Shown in pieces: positions 12,201 through 24,829 of a DNA stretch of 64,000 nt. The notes below the pieces were generated by a model that worked only from the letters and a program-made list of their open reading frames with translations, did not search any database and was not told the origin of the DNA. The stretch is from Ehretia macrophylla. Its lineage: Eukaryota > Streptophyta > Magnoliopsida > Boraginales > Ehretiaceae. Made by a program: the position numbers and the translations under genes. Numbering within the stretch: the stretch's first letter is position 1; every line of letters starts with the position of its first letter. The stretch spans positions 76,400,325-76,464,324 of the forward strand of contig CM075764.1 of the NCBI GenBank assembly GCA_037974665.1, written 5' to 3'.

Positions 12201-12611
12201 TTGATTCGGCACGGTAAGAGCGGGAAGCTTAGTCCTAGGTATGTGGGTCCGTATGAGATCACCGAAACGGTAGGTCCTTTGGCTTATCGGTTAGCTTTGC
12301 CTCCGAGCTTGTCGAGACTGCACGATGTGTTCCACGTGTCTATGCTGAAGAAGTACCATCCAAACCCTTCACATGTACTTGAACCAGAGCCTTTGCAGAT
12401 TGAGGAGAAGTTGTCTTATGAAGAGAAACCGATTCGAATTGTGGATCGAAAAATTCAGGAACTTTGGAAAAAGAGTATTCCGTTAGTAAAGGTTCTGCGG
12501 AATCATCATGGGTTTAAGGAAGCGACTTGGGAAAGAGAGGACCAAGTTCGGGATCAGTATCCGGAGTTATTTGTTGACCAGGTGAGAATTGCATGGGCGC
12601 AATTGTTTTAA
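9257..12611 (+). pseudogene. Tekay copy 1 pol: protease C-terminus, RT, RNase H, integrase, chromodomain; two stops
   Basis: All segments share one frame. RT has FIDD at 10248-10259. RNase H follows ([11 protein letters not shown] near 10686 onward). An integrase H2C2 region lies at about 11320-11450 and the DDE core has Asp near 11532, Asp near 11718 and Glu near 11826. A C-terminal chromodomain covers about 12430-12590 (KIQELWKKSIPLVKVL...ATWERED). The frame is interrupted by TAG at 10035-10037 (between DQL and GA in RT) and TAA at 11805-11807 (after AYHP in integrase). Both are changes expected from C to T at a Gln codon. The TAG recurs at the same codon in Tekay copy 2. It ends just before the polypurine tract. 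Confidence 0.92.
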
Positions 12612-12622
12612 GGGGGAGAGGG
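12609..12622 (+). other. Tekay copy 1 polypurine tract
   Basis: TAAGGGGGAGAGG-type purine run ending directly at the 3' LTR start (12623). The stop codon of pol overlaps its left edge. Confidence 0.85.
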
Positions 12623-14896
12623 TGTAATACCCGAGCCGGAATGTAAAAATTCCTTGTTTATTATTTTGAAAATTATATTTCCTTAAATTCTTTGTGAATT
12701 AACTGTTACTTTCTCGATGTCGCAACGTGCATTGCATTTAAGGAGCGATAGCTAGAGAACGATTTCTAGTCCTCAGCACATAGTGAAACTAGTATTTAGA
12801 TGACTTAAATTTTATATTTTAATTGTTGCTAGCTGAAAATTTAATCGGTGTTAGTTACTGAGCTTAAAAATGCACAAAAATAGGGCCTTTGCCCAAGTTT
12901 TTAAGTTGTTTGACCTAGACCTTTGACCCTTTGACCACTTAGCACTTAAATGAGCTTATAACTTAGCAAAAAAAAATAGCAGCTGAAACAGAGAGAGAGG
13001 GCCGTGAGTTCCAAGAGAGAAAAAAAAATTTCAACCTTTCAATCGTTCAATCTTCGCGTGAGCTCGTGCGGGGTGATTTCTGAGGCAACTAGCGTTGTTT
13101 TCCTAGCGACTAGGAGTACCTGAGGTGAGGGATTCATGTTATTTGTGCATTTAAATGTTTAGTGTATCAACTTTGCAATTTTTAGATTTTATCAGTAGAT
13201 TGTTGTTTAAAGCGTTTTCATGCTTCTAGAATGTTCCTTGGCTATTGTAGAACGTGTATTTATAGCTTTTTAACATTTTTTACGGTTAAATGTTGTGATT
13301 GCAAATTAAATTGTCAAATGAATAGTGTTTTGTGAATAGTAAACCTTGAAACGTTGAAGTTGCACTGTTATGCTTTCCGTTGATGTAGAAATGTGCTAGG
13401 TATGCTAGAATGCCTTAATGCATGGTTTGTTTGGGTTGCAGAGTGGAAAAAATGAGAATTATGCCTTTGGGAAAGTTGGGATCGTTTAGGTCGACTTTAG
13501 CATTTTGTCGTTTTGCGTGTTGGCATTGTATCGGGAGGCTATGGAAGCACTTTTTGTGCGATTATGGCGTTGGTTTGGTGTTTGGTTGGTATAGTTGTAG
13601 TTCAAACGAGAAAGGGGAAATCGGGGCTTTGCGCGAGTTCTAGGTTAAAGTAAGGTTTCGGGGTGTTTAGATGTGCCTTATGGTGGCCTAGGAGGTTTGG
13701 CGAAGTCAGTTTCCAGAACTCGGGGCTCGTTTGGAAATGGTTGTGTTTTGATTGTTGGGTTCGATTTGTTTTTTTTGCTTTTTTTCTTGGTTTTATGCCT
13801 ATAGAATGCTTAGGGTTACTTGAAATACTTGTTTGTGTTGTTTTGGATTGAATTGTTTATCAATTGCTGCTATTGCGTGCGAGAGTAACCTACTTTGTTA
13901 TTCTCCCACGTGTGGCTTTATCGCTTGTTTATCGCCTTGTATCGAATCTTGCATTGCATAGTGTCTCGTGCGTGAGTGATGGGCCTCTCTGGGCAGCCTC
14001 GAGTTGCCAGTGTTGGTTGCTCTAGCTCCGCTGCTATTCCCTTTCTCGCTTGGGTTGCCTCCCAGGGAGTTTTGGGTCGTAGGTTGATGATACTTCCGGG
14101 GTATTCCAAACTGGTGTTATAACGTGGTTTGGGGCGGCGCGTCGTCATCGAATTCGTGTTTGAAAGTTGCTCGTGAAAAGAGTATCGTATCCTTTGAATG
14201 AGCGTTTGCATCTTTAAATACTTGCCTTGCTTTAGTGTTGGCTTTGGATGTATCTCTATATGAGTTGTATGTATTTCTTGACTAATTGCATTGCTTACTC
14301 CTCTCATCTCCCTCCTTGAGACCAATTGCCCTCGCTGAGCAATAGTTTTTGCTCATTCCTCTCTATACTATATTTTTTACAAGAGTAGTTGAAGCAGACC
14401 CTATCGAGGTAATAGAGGATAAGGAGCAGGTGGAGGTGTTTCCGTGATAGCACTTCTCTACTTTGTTGGTGGTTGGTTATCAGATTTTGTGCGAACCTTG
14501 CTTGTTATGTATATTGCGTGGAGGTCGCTTAATTTTGAGGCTTGTAGCCTTGTATGTATTTTCTAGTTTGAGGCCTCTACGGTCTTATGTTGTATAAGTT
14601 GAAGGAATGTAAAGTTGTAAACTTATACTCTGATGACTAGTGAAGAAATGCATGCTAATAGCTAACTGTTTAGTGGCATAATTACCTGTGCAGTATGCAT
14701 GGCATTTTTGGTTTGAAAAGTTGGTTAATAAGAAATGTATGTTTGTAAAGAAACTCGGCTTGTTTAATTGTTTATATGGCTTTCGCAAGTATTATGATGG
14801 TTTTAAGGTTTTCGGATTGTCCGCGGTACAGAGGAGACTCCATCCGTGTGTCGGGTCCGGGCTTGGCCTTTTGCGGGGTCGGGTCGGGGCGTGACA
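12623..14896 (+). repeat. 3' LTR of Tekay copy 1
   Basis: 2274 bp, uninterrupted, starting TGTAATACCCGAGCC and ending GTGACA. It serves as the empty-site reference for the copia insertion in the 5' LTR. It is followed by the target duplication TTATC (14897-14901). Hairpin modules lie at 13881-13905 and 14337-14354. Confidence 0.94.
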
Positions 14897-15742
14897 TTAT
14901 CTAGTTTTCAGCTTGCTTAAATGTACCTTATATTGTTATTTAACTTTTGTTCGTATTTGTGAATTGGTCATGGCCACTATTTAATTGATGTCCCGTAGTG
15001 AATATTCGAGTACTTGTTTACATGCATTGCACGAAATGATTTTGAAAACTCCCCGTTTATATGTTTCCTCCCTCACTGGGCATACGTGTTTTGTGTGCTC
15101 ACCCTCGTTCCTAACACTTTCAAGTTCAGGGCCTTCAGAGGTTAATAAAGAAAAAGCTCGAGAGTTTCGTGATTGGTTATGTTGGCTTCCATTGATTGTA
15201 CATGTGTAACTATGTGAATTAGCTATGTGGCTTGGATTGTAATTAGATTGGAATGATAAAATTCTTGTACGTAATTGTATTCGGTCTTGTATGTATTTAA
15301 GTTGCTATGAGGGATTGTATTGTAAATTTTAAGTGTTGTAAGAATTGATAATGATAGGTGGCTTGTAATAACTTAGTGGTTTACTTTATCGCCTAATTGT
15401 CTTGCGTGCTTGTATGGGCTAATAAAGCGAATTGGTGGATTTAATAAGTAAGAAAGTTGAATAGATAAGATTAGAGTGGTATGATAATCGAATTGTTGAT
15501 AACAGAATTTGAATAATGAATGGAACACATGCTTGTGTGTTAATAGAAAGACTCGAATGGTCTTATAGTCGTAGAAAATCATGAAATGAATGTTATTTAT
15601 ATTGTTATTGTAGAGATTTCTTCTGAGTGCAGGGTTATGGTTAGTCCTAGAAATGAGGGAAACACTGTCCGTTTTCTCTCATTTTCGCATCGGGGGGGTA
15701 TTGGATTTAGAACCCGATTTCGCGAGGGGTCGGGGCGTTACA
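14897..15742 (+). repeat. LARD-B 5' LTR, 3'-terminal part
   Basis: It matches the end of the 3' LTR from about 15005 on. Positions 14902-15000 do not match the corresponding part of the 3' LTR, so an indel or recombination is likely there. A predicted hairpin lies at 15078-15100. It ends TTACA and is followed by the PBS at 15745-15757. Confidence 0.82.
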
Positions 15743-17744
15743 AGTAGTATCAGAGCCTAGATAGCTCTCAGTCGAAAAAAGGTCTTCGGCATATTGGATA
15801 GTGACCTTGATCGTGTGCTTGTAAAGTGTGTTACGTGGATAGAGTGTGATACATGACTTGTGTGCTAAGTATGTTAATGTGTCATGTGTTCGGAATGTGT
15901 AAAGTTGTATATTTATGCTTTTGTATCTATTCTATGGGTTAAGTGGCCTTGTGTGATTATATAATTGTGTGATTGTTTAATTGCCTAAGTGTATGATTGT
16001 CTAGGTGAATAGCATGCTAGCATGAAAGTAAAAATATGAATAGTCTATTGTATGAGTTATGAAATGTCTAGATTGTCTTGTCAGTTAAGTGCATTGTATT
16101 TGATTATGTGAACAAGATGCTTCGAATGTAAGTATTTTGTCTATATATGTTATATGTCTACCTGTTATATCACTTGCTTGTTCTGGTACGGTGGTGAGGA
16201 GAAAAAGATCTAGGGGCAGTCAGACGAGGCTCTGAGGCTGAATGCTGGAGTAGCAAGGAATAAGATGTACCTGTTTACCTTGATAAATAATTAGTTGCAT
16301 GCATGTTTATACATCGCCTAGTCAATATTTGCATAATCATCCAGCTAGGTAAGGGGAAATCATCTTTTGTGCATTGTGTTGATGCTTCCGGGTTAAGATA
16401 AATATTGATTACATGTTGTTAATTAATATTTGAGTTTATATGCATATTTAATTAATTATACAGGTAAACCTTATGTGCATGTAAAGTGTTTAATATGATG
16501 TGTGAATGAGCATTTGAGTGAATGTTAGTTTATGAGAGTATATTAGCATGAAATTATATGTTAGATTGAGTTAATCTTAAATGTATGTATATGTATATGA
16601 GATTTGTATGTTCTTGAAAGAAAATGTGCATTTATGTGTCATACTTGTGTAAACTGTGAAAGATGTGCACTATGAGTGATTATGTGGCTAAGTGTACATC
16701 TATGTGACTTAATTATGCAATATGTGAAAGGATATGTGATATGTGTCAGTGTATGATTAGGTGGACATTTAGTTGAATTACATATCTTATTTATTAGTAG
16801 TAATATGTATGACTTAATTTCACAAGTAAATTGTCTTTTATGTTAAGATAACCAGTCAAGTAAAAGTGAATGATAGTACATCCTAGTCTAGTTAATGGTT
16901 GCATAATAATTTCTGATACTAATTGTGCCTATGAGATAAATACCTGCTATGTGAGCATTATATTTAATAAGTTGTGTATGTGTTAAGAAATGTATGCCTT
17001 ATATGGTTTCAATTTCATGCATACATATTCTCCTTTGAATTAGTAAGTGATCTCTCCCTTCTATATGATGATGGCCAGCAACAAAACTTCTAGAGTTATG
17101 AACCAACAAGAAGAGGGAGTAGTTAGTCAGACATCGACAAGAAAACTTCACGGAACAATGGGTTTTAGTGGCATTTCCATCAATAATATCACTTGGGAAT
17201 CTCAGATAGATCTTTTATTTGGCATCACATATAGAGTTCTTGTCTGGTACTTATATTTGAAAGAGTTCACCATTATAGATGTTCAAACGGAGTACTTAAA
17301 ATAGACTCTTATTTGGATTTCTTATTCGAGACTTCACATCTGACATGTCCTTGGTATTCTTACTGGGTATCACTCAGTAACATCCGTAAGCGGGGATTAC
17401 TCTTGGGTTTCTATTCAATTGCATCTCTGGAATTTATATATAGATTTCCTCTTGGTATTTTTCGGACACTACTAGATGGCCTTCTCCTATGATATTCGTG
17501 TTCAGACTTCTATCTGGTATTTTCATAGAAGCCTTTATTTGGCTACCTTGCTCGGGATTTCATCAGTGGAATTTTTTCAGTATTTTTATTGGACTTCTCA
17601 ATGATGTTATTGTGGGTATTCTTGTTAGTATTCTTGGATATCGTACTTCTCTGACTTCGGGTTTGACTAGAGCTACTACAGCTATTGAGGAATCCTTCTG
17701 AGTATAGAAATTGCAAGGACGCAATTTTTGTAAGGAGGGGAGGA
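15743..17744 (+). other. LARD-B internal region, non-coding, with degenerate TTC-rich repeats
   Basis: Frames are short and look random, and no gag, zinc knuckle, protease, RT or integrase motif is visible. The part before about 17000 is AT-rich with many TGTG/ATG-like words. From about 17310 to 17700 the sequence becomes a degenerate series of phrases like GGTATTCTT, GGATTTCTTATTCG and GACTTCTC spaced about 20-25 bases apart. It resembles, in opposite orientation, the internal region of the minus-strand LARD at 41876-42450. The function is unknown. Confidence 0.7.
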
Positions 17745-20700
17745 TGTTAGACCCTAGACTTGCATGCATGTGCATTTACCCTTCCGTATCGATTATGTAC
17801 ATTTATATGACCTTAATTAATTAAATTTTTGTTTCATATTAAATATACAAAGTATGCTTAACCTTAAGTGGTATAAAATGAGAATCATAATATTTTAATA
17901 TGTGTATTAAATGAATTAACTTCTTGTATTCAAAAGATGTTTTTCAAAGTTTCTCAAAGATGAACCCTGAGTAGGGGATGTGAGACCCCAGATTTCGTCT
18001 TTGTCTAGATTTGCGTGATTTGACCTATTTATGTGTTATATTAGTTAGAATGTGCTAATTCTATGATTTATAGTCCTATTACATGCTAAGTGTGCATTCA
18101 TGATATTTTTATCAAAATCGGCATCATAAATTTTATCGATGATTTTTGTGAATAGTATTTTGAACACACGTCCGCTAAAATTTTTACAAGGGTGTTTTAA
18201 ACGTTTTAAAAACTAGTCCTTGGATATTAATAGACATGTGTCTGATTAAAACGGATTTTGAATCGCCTTAGGAATTTTAAAGGGTTTTACACTTTCTTTT
18301 GCAAAAATCGAGTTTTTACCTGAGTGGGTGTATGAGTATGCATGTGAAAATGTTGTCACCTATTCTTAAACTACTAAATATAGTATTTTTACTTGAGCAA
18401 GCAAAATAGTCAAGAAAAACTACTTTAAAGACTAAAAATATTAATTAAAAGACTAAAAAATACTAAATTGCTCAACTTTGACTTTTTAAGTTTTGTTGAC
18501 TTTGATCTTATAAGCATAAACACACACTAAAAACAACACAAAACACACTCACAAACACACACAAGGCCGAGAGGTTGAGGGAGAGACAGAAAAGAATTTC
18601 AAAGGTTTTCAAAGCAAATTTCTTTTGAAAAACTTAGTTTTTGTCTGAATCTTTGAAAACCTAGTTGGATTCCGCTTGTTGGGCACGCACGCATTCATAG
18701 GCTTGTTTCGGATCAAAGGTGAGAGAAAAATTTGAGATCTCAAAGTGTTATTTTTATGTCTTTTCATATAACTGTTTATTTAGCTGGTGAAATGCTAAAC
18801 TGTCTTTAGATTATTGCTCAGTAGATGCTAAGGGTCATTTATATGGGTTTATAGCTGTTTTGAACCATGGTAGCACGTATTTCTATTTTTCGAGTATTAA
18901 AGTTGAGAATTTGGCTAAATGTTGAATAATTGGAGTTGTGGTGGTTGGAATCGATTGTTGTTAACTTCTAAAAGTTTGTTAAATACGTGGTAGTAATGTT
19001 GTAATGCCGAAATTTTGATTGTGATGTCGTGGTGAAAGTCCAAAAATTTCAGCCATGGTGCATTGAGGTTTTAGGGTGGTTAGGCTTGGTTTGGTTGGAT
19101 TGTGGTTGGGTTCTAAGGGGGCTAATGTAGTTGCCTGAGTGGGTGAGTGATGAAAACTAGTTTTGAGGTCCTTGGATTAGTAAATTGTAAACTATGACTT
19201 TTAGAAGTTTGAGTTGTTTTTCTTTAAAATATTGAACTATTGTCTTTGGGTGTTTTGGGTGGTGTTGAGTGATTGAATCTTGTGTTGTTGGAGGTTAGAC
19301 TTAGGTTTGGTTGTGTGGTTTAATGCTTGTTAGGTTGGGTGGGCTACTTTGTCATCTAACCTAGTTGTTGAGTTGTTAATTGATTAAATGATATTATGTT
19401 GTTGAAATGTTATTAACTGGTTGATTATTGATGAAGCTGGGAGATAAGCAACCTACTTTGTTGTCCTCCTGTGATATGAATGACTATTATTATTGTCATG
19501 AGTCTTAGTATGTGTATACCACCTCTCGGGCAGCGTTAGGTTGTCGGGTTGATAACGACATGACTATCATAGATTACCCCCAACTTGCATGGGCGGAGGT
19601 GCCATGGAGGGAGGGGCTAGCGAGGTACCTCAGGTGCGTGAGTAATGGGGAGTTATAAGAAGATGGTTGAGATCGTGATGGCGTTTAGAGCTACACCAGC
19701 TAAAGTATCCTTATTGATTGGTTATGATTATTGTTATGTTATATTGATGTTGATATTTGTTATGTGTTAAAGATCTATTAATTCCTCACTGGGCTTGTTT
19801 TATATAAGCTCACTCTCATTCGTTATCTGCAAGTAGGTGTTACTCAACCAGAATATGGGTATGTGCCTCAAGAAGATGAGAATGTGACTTTAGTTGAAGA
19901 GTCTTATGTGCCAGAGTCATATCCTAATGCTTAGCTGGAATGTTTTATACTATTTTGAAGTATTACTTAGGTTGTATAGTTTCAAGTTTTTAAAGGTTGT
20001 ATTGTATAAATTGATCTAAAGATAGTAAAAAAATAGTATCATGTGTTATGTATGTATATGGTTTTACTTAGTGAAGTATGATGTTAGAACGTAGGCGTAT
20101 AACCTATAGATGAAATTGTAAAAGAATGTTTAATGTATATTATGGATTCGTTGTATGTTGTCAATTTGATTGTGGAGTTGGTTGTATGAGTTACAAAGAG
20201 GTTGGTTTAGAGCCTCGATATCCAAGTTACAGTCGTTATACTGCCAAAATTTCGTTGCGTCCTGACTGATCGTAGGTTGGGTCGAGTTGGGGCGTTACAG
20301 GGGACACTTTTTAACCTACTTTATTAAATGCTTCTACTTATAAATCTAACTGATTTAGATCATTTTATGACTACGTGTATCGAAATCTATTTGTTTTGTA
20401 TTTCCGAAATGTGAATTAAGTGATTTTCTTGAATAGTATAAATAGGTACTATTCACATTGGTTTTCGACTATTTTGTTTTTCTGATTTTATATTTTTCTC
20501 ATGATACTTGTCATTTATGAGGCATGAGAAAATTGAAATTTTATGCATAGCACATTGTGAAGATGGGTAGAAAAATTATTTATTTTATCGTATGAATAGT
20601 AAAATAGAAAGTTAGTTTAGCTTTGTTTTTTTTATTGGATCTACCCATTTAACTTGACCCAAAACCAAAGCCAACCCAGTTACCCACCTATTAAAAACTA

Positions 20701-22744
20701 TCTTATAAGAATAATAGCCAAACAAAAGCAAAAACAAGAGAGAAAAGAAGCCACTTTGGCCGATTCCTTAAGGAGGAAAAAAGAGCAAAAAAAATTATCT
20801 TCAATCTTGCAACTTTGAGCTTGTCCAAGCCTTTCTCAAGTGTTTTCAAGTTCTTCAAAGCTTGTCCTTAGCATCTCTTGGGCTATTTGGTGAGGGATTT
20901 TCATAAAATTGCATATTTATTAGATTTTGTTTTATTTAAAAAAAATGTTTATGTTGTTTAATGTTTTGTTTAATGTTATAATTGTTTCAAATCTTCTTTA
21001 TTATGTATATAGAACACTCTTTTGAAGTTAGATTGCAATTGTAATGGTTGAATGTGGAGATTGAGCTTTTAAAGAAAAACATGAATAGTAATTCTTAGGG
21101 TTTTGGTTCAATTTGTTTTATGACCTTGATTATATGCTATCTAAAGATGCTAAAGATGTTAGTGAACCTAGATTAGTGATTGTATGTGCTTAGATTGATT
21201 GGAACTTGAATAGAATTGCATAAATGGCTTGGAATCAAAAGGGGCTTTGCATAAAAGTATGATCCGTGTGTAATTGAATATCATGGTTAGTGTTTATTGG
21301 GTATAGAAGTGCATAAAATGCATTTATAGCACTCGTTTGAGGGATAGTTTGGGTAATTGTAGTTCAAAGTCACCTCCAGGGATTTTGTGTTAAAAGTCAT
21401 CAAAAGTATGCTTTTGTGGTTCTAGAATAGGTCATAAAGTGTATCTAGAAGTATGTAATAGCTAGTTTGTGGATTGCTTGACTCAGATTTCGTATATGCA
21501 TTGAATTGGTTTGTTAAGTTAAAGGGTAAAGTTGAAAAGTGAAGTCTATTGCTATGATTGATTTAGAATGTTACTTGTTGTGTTAAATAATTGTTAATTG
21601 ACTTGCTCGTATATCGGTACTTGCATATGAGGGCAACCTACTTTGTTGTCCCTTGTTTATGTGTTATCAAGTTATATCGTTATCTCGTGGTATCGTGTGA
21701 TTTCTCATGTTTATTTGTGATTATCTCGTGATATCTCGTGAATTCTCGTGATCAAATATGGGGTTGTGCAACCTTTCGAACATGATAGTGTCGAGAAACT
21801 CCGGGCAGCATCAGGCTGTCGGTCTAGCTCGGCTACCATGGTGTCGATTCCTTCTCTCGTTGAGGCACTCCCATCTCCCTCAAAGGCGTGGTTCACCTCG
21901 TTGGGGCATACGGATCTACGTCAGGAGTGTTGGGTCGTAAGATTCGGGGTATATTCGGAGTGCACCCATCAGGAGCAAGGGGTTATGCATTGGACGAAAT
22001 ATTCGAGTACTTGTTTACATGCATTGCACGAAATGATTTTGAAAACTCCTCGTTTATATGTTCCCTCCTTCACTGGGCATACGTGTTTTATGTGATCACC
22101 CTCGTTCCTAACACTTTCAGGTTCAGGGCCTTCAGAGGTTAATAAAAAGAAAGCTCGAGAGTTTCCTGATTGGTTATGTTGGCTTCCATTGATTGTACAT
22201 GTGTAACTATGTGAATTAGCTATGTGGCTTATATTGTAATTAGATTGGAACCATAGAAATCTGGCATATGATTGTATTTGGTCTTGTATGTATTTAAGTT
22301 GCTATGAGGGATTGTATTGTAAAGTTTAAGTGTTGTAAGAATTAATAGTGATAGGTGGCTTGTAATAACTCAGTGGTTTACTTTACCGCCTAATTGTCTT
22401 GCATGCTTGTATGGGCTAATGAAGCGAATTGGTGGATTTAATAAGTAAGAAATTTGAATAGATAAGATTAGAGTGATATGATAATCGAATTGTTGATAAT
22501 AGAATTCCAATAATGAATGGAACGTGTGCTTGTGTGTTGATAGAAAGACTCGGATGGTCTTATAGTCATGGAATATCATGAAATAGATGTTATTTATATT
22601 GTTATTGTGGAGATTTGTTCTGAGTGCAGGGTTATGGTTAGTCCTAGAAACAATGAAAACTCCGTCCATTTTTTCCTGTTTTCGTGTCGGGGGAGGGGGG
22701 TATTAGATTTGGAACCCAATTCCGGAAGGGGTCGGGGCGTTATA
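17745..22744 (+). repeat. LARD-B 3' LTR, interrupted by solo LTR 1
   Basis: It begins TGTTAGACCC directly after the polypurine tract, is interrupted at 17978/20300, and continues to GCGTTATA at 22744. The last dinucleotide TA, where the 5' copy has CA, is probably a C-to-T change. The reassembled length is about 2674 bp. It contains the CTACTTT hairpin at 21631-21652. Confidence 0.83.
17979..20299 (+). repeat. Solo LTR 1 (LARD-A family), plus strand
   Basis: TGTGAGACCCC ... GGCGTTACA, 2321 bp, bounded by the 5-bp duplication GGGGA (17974-17978 and 20300-20304). There is no internal region, so it is a solo LTR left by LTR-LTR recombination. The same family appears at 53238-55738, at 61667 onward and as the two LTRs of the minus-strand element at 39025-45895. 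Hairpins lie at 19333-19361, 19449-19463 and 19791-19811. Confidence 0.93.
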
Positions 22745-24260
22745 GAACGAGCCACTCGACTAGATCCACTCGATCGGATCGTGCTAATTTGAAAAAGCAG
22801 TCATTTTATGTTCGTTGCAATGTATTCTTTAAATACCCAACCAATCCATTTCATCAAATAACTCTTCCAAGACTTTTCTAAAATATTTCTAACATCTCTA
22901 AGCTTCAAATTTCATATTTTTATCAAATCAAACCAAGCTTGAGCTTAAATTTACAAATCTATTGAGCATTCAAGAGCTTTCAATTGTATTATCTACTCAA
23001 TGAGGAGTTTTGATTGTTCTTCATTGTATTATAATTCAAACACTCAATTCTTTGTATTGTAAACACTCTTGGGGCTCTAGAATAGGATTCAGTGAATTCT
23101 TGTAAAAGAGAAGAATGTGGAAAAATCATTTGTGGATTCAAAGGGAAGAATGATTGGGGTTGAAGTCTCACCTATATTTGAAGAGGCTTTGGTTGATCTC
23201 TTGTGGACTCAAGAGATTATTTAGTAGGTTCTTAGCTTTACCTATATTTGAAGAAACTTGTGATTCTCTTATCGACTCAAGAAAGGGTTGTAAAGTTGGT
23301 TTGTACTGCACCAACATTTGAATAAGCATCAATAGTGGAGTTTGTAGATATGCTAAGGGGAGAAGACCTTAGGTGGTGGATGTAGATTAGCGAACCACCT
23401 AAAAATCCTTGCATTTTATCTCTCTAACCCTACTCTCCTTAATTTTACAAATATTGCATATCTTGTGTTTGATTATTGCACAATCTCACTATTATATATA
23501 TTACACAAGAAGTGTTTGATAAATTGTCTAAGTGAATATTGTAGTTGAATTTCATAATTTTTAAAGTAGTGATTTGCCTCTATAAGCCTAATTCACCCCC
23601 ATCTTAGGCTCATTTAGATTAACAGATCTTGAAATAGGGAATCATCATATCAATACTCCCTTAGGGTGTTTTCAGTCGGTGCATCTTCGTCTTGAAGGCC
23701 TTTGCTAATGGCGGGCTTCTTGGATTTGCGACCACCGTGGCAAGGCTATCATCTAGTGGCTACATTGTCGGAGCCTTACATCTTGCTGTGAAAGGGGGTT
23801 TGGTAAGAAGTGGATCCCCTTGTGGCAGTAAACAAAGCGCCAACCTTCCTCTTTAGTTCCTCATTTTGCCTTTTTGTCGTGTCGAGCTCTATTGCTATGT
23901 TACGCAACTGCTCATCCATCAATGTTTGCATGGAATTCAATAGGAATAGTAGCGGTTCGGTTAACCGCAGTTTTTGAAAAAGCCAAAATCGAAACTGTTT
24001 AAATTACCGAAACCTGAAATCGAAACCAAAAATCAATGATTTTAAAAACCATTATCTGAAACCGAAACCAACAAGTATGAAAAAATTACAGATAACCGAA
24101 ACCGAAACTAATAACTTAAAAGAAATTAATTTAAATAAAAAATCAGACCAAATATATGTAAAAAATATTAATTTAAATGTTAAAAAATTTTAAAAATAAA
24201 AAAAAATCAAAACTCATACATATTACAAATTCTATGCTCGTTATTTATATGTGTATATAT
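22745..24260. other. Unassigned degenerate repeat DNA between two elements
   Basis: No intact gene. Positions 22800-23640 look like the tail of an old LTR: short exhorted phrases of the form CCTATATTTGAAGA recur, and the region ends in CTAATTCACCCCCATCTTAGGC (23588-23609), a string typical of plant copia elements near the 5' LTR. On the minus strand 23940-23780 reads as a short Glu/Lys-rich stretch (MDEQLRNIAIELDTTKR) that could be a gag coiled-coil remnant. Positions 23950-24115 are a degenerate run of AAACCGAAACC-like units. The origin is uncertain. Confidence 0.4.
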
Positions 24261-24431
24261 TGTTAATGATATGCCCTAATGCTATATAGTTAGATGACCT
24301 ATATAGGGCATTATGATGTGAATATGCATATTAATGACATGGTTGTGTAAGTTCATATTCTCTGATCAATTAAATGAATGTTTCCTTAATATTATTCGGA
24401 GAAGAAATATATTCTAAAAGGGTTTAGAATA

Positions 24432-24598
24432 GGGTGAAGTGCACCAGACCCCCTTATACTTTAGCGAAAGTGCACAACACCCTCCTATAGTTCAAAAACT
24501 CCCTGAACTAGTCTCTATGTTTTTTAAAAGTGCACAACACCCCCTTACAGTTATAAAATCCGTCATATTTAACGGATTTTGTAAAAAAGACGTAAATA
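24432..24598 (+). repeat. Left TIR of the Mutator-like element
   Basis: Inverted match to 34494-34656 with scattered mismatches and small indels (about 85% by eye). Internally it repeats AAAGTGCACAACACC twice and carries a small palindrome around ATCCGT...ACGGAT (24560-24583). Confidence 0.87.
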
Positions 24599-24639
24599 CC
24601 CTCATTTTTTTTTTCATTTCTCTCTTTTGTCATTTCCTA

Positions 24640-24829
24640 GGTTGTTAGTTTTGTCCAACTTACCTGTATCGACAACTTACCTTTGCCGCGATAGGTCGTG
24701 ATAGGGTTAGGGAGTAAGTAAGACCCGAGGAAGGGCAGTGGGCTCCAGGTTTCCCTTGTAGGCGTCGTTGGCTCGAAGATAGTAAGTCGGTTCGCAGATA
24801 GTAAGGGCAGGACTAGTAACACAGTTGTA
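24640..24829 (+). other. Viral leader before the movement protein
   Basis: It contains CAACTTACCT and CAACTTACCTTT about 20 bases apart, then GAAGATAGTAAG-like motifs twice just upstream of the ATG at 24830. The same two motif pairs, in the same order, occur at 32363-32390 and 32493-32524 in the intergenic region. The insertion may therefore be terminally redundant, or the motif set may be a functional repeat. Confidence 0.6.

Larger units (their letters stand above)
61..14896 (+). mobile_element. Ty3/gypsy chromovirus, Tekay/Del-like (Tekay copy 1), complete but defective
   Basis: Two long LTRs begin TGTAATACCCGAGCC and end GTGACA. They bound an internal region holding gag, protease, RT, RNase H, integrase and a C-terminal chromodomain in that order, which is the Ty3/gypsy order. 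The 5-bp duplication TTATC (56-60 and 14897-14901) shows a single complete insertion. A copia element at 1365-6702 splits the 5' LTR, so the element without it is about 9.5 kb. The chromodomain and the WEREDQVR-type C-terminus point to the plant Tekay/Del chromovirus clade (family knowledge). Gag has six in-frame amber codons, protease a frameshift, and pol two nonsense codons, so it cannot move autonomously. Confidence 0.95.
14902..22744 (+). mobile_element. Non-coding long-LTR element (LARD-B), 5' end outside window
   Basis: A 5' LTR segment ends GGGGCGTTACA at 15742 and is followed by a methionine-tRNA-like PBS (TAGTATCAGAGCC). About 2 kb of internal DNA without any credible coding region follows. 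A purine tract AAGGAGGGGAGGA (17732-17744) precedes a 3' LTR beginning TGTTAGACCC at 17745. That LTR, minus a nested solo LTR, ends GGGGCGTTATA at 22744 and is about 2.67 kb. The last 750 bp of both LTRs align clearly by eye (for example 15005-15742 with 21995-22744). With PBS, PPT and LTRs but no genes, it fits the LARD class, which depends on proteins from an autonomous relative. Confidence 0.85.

Noticed and set aside
17047..17701. Short frames in the LARD-B interior (17047-17304 and 17489-17701)
   Set aside because: No gag or pol motifs; composition follows the TTC-rich degenerate repeat.
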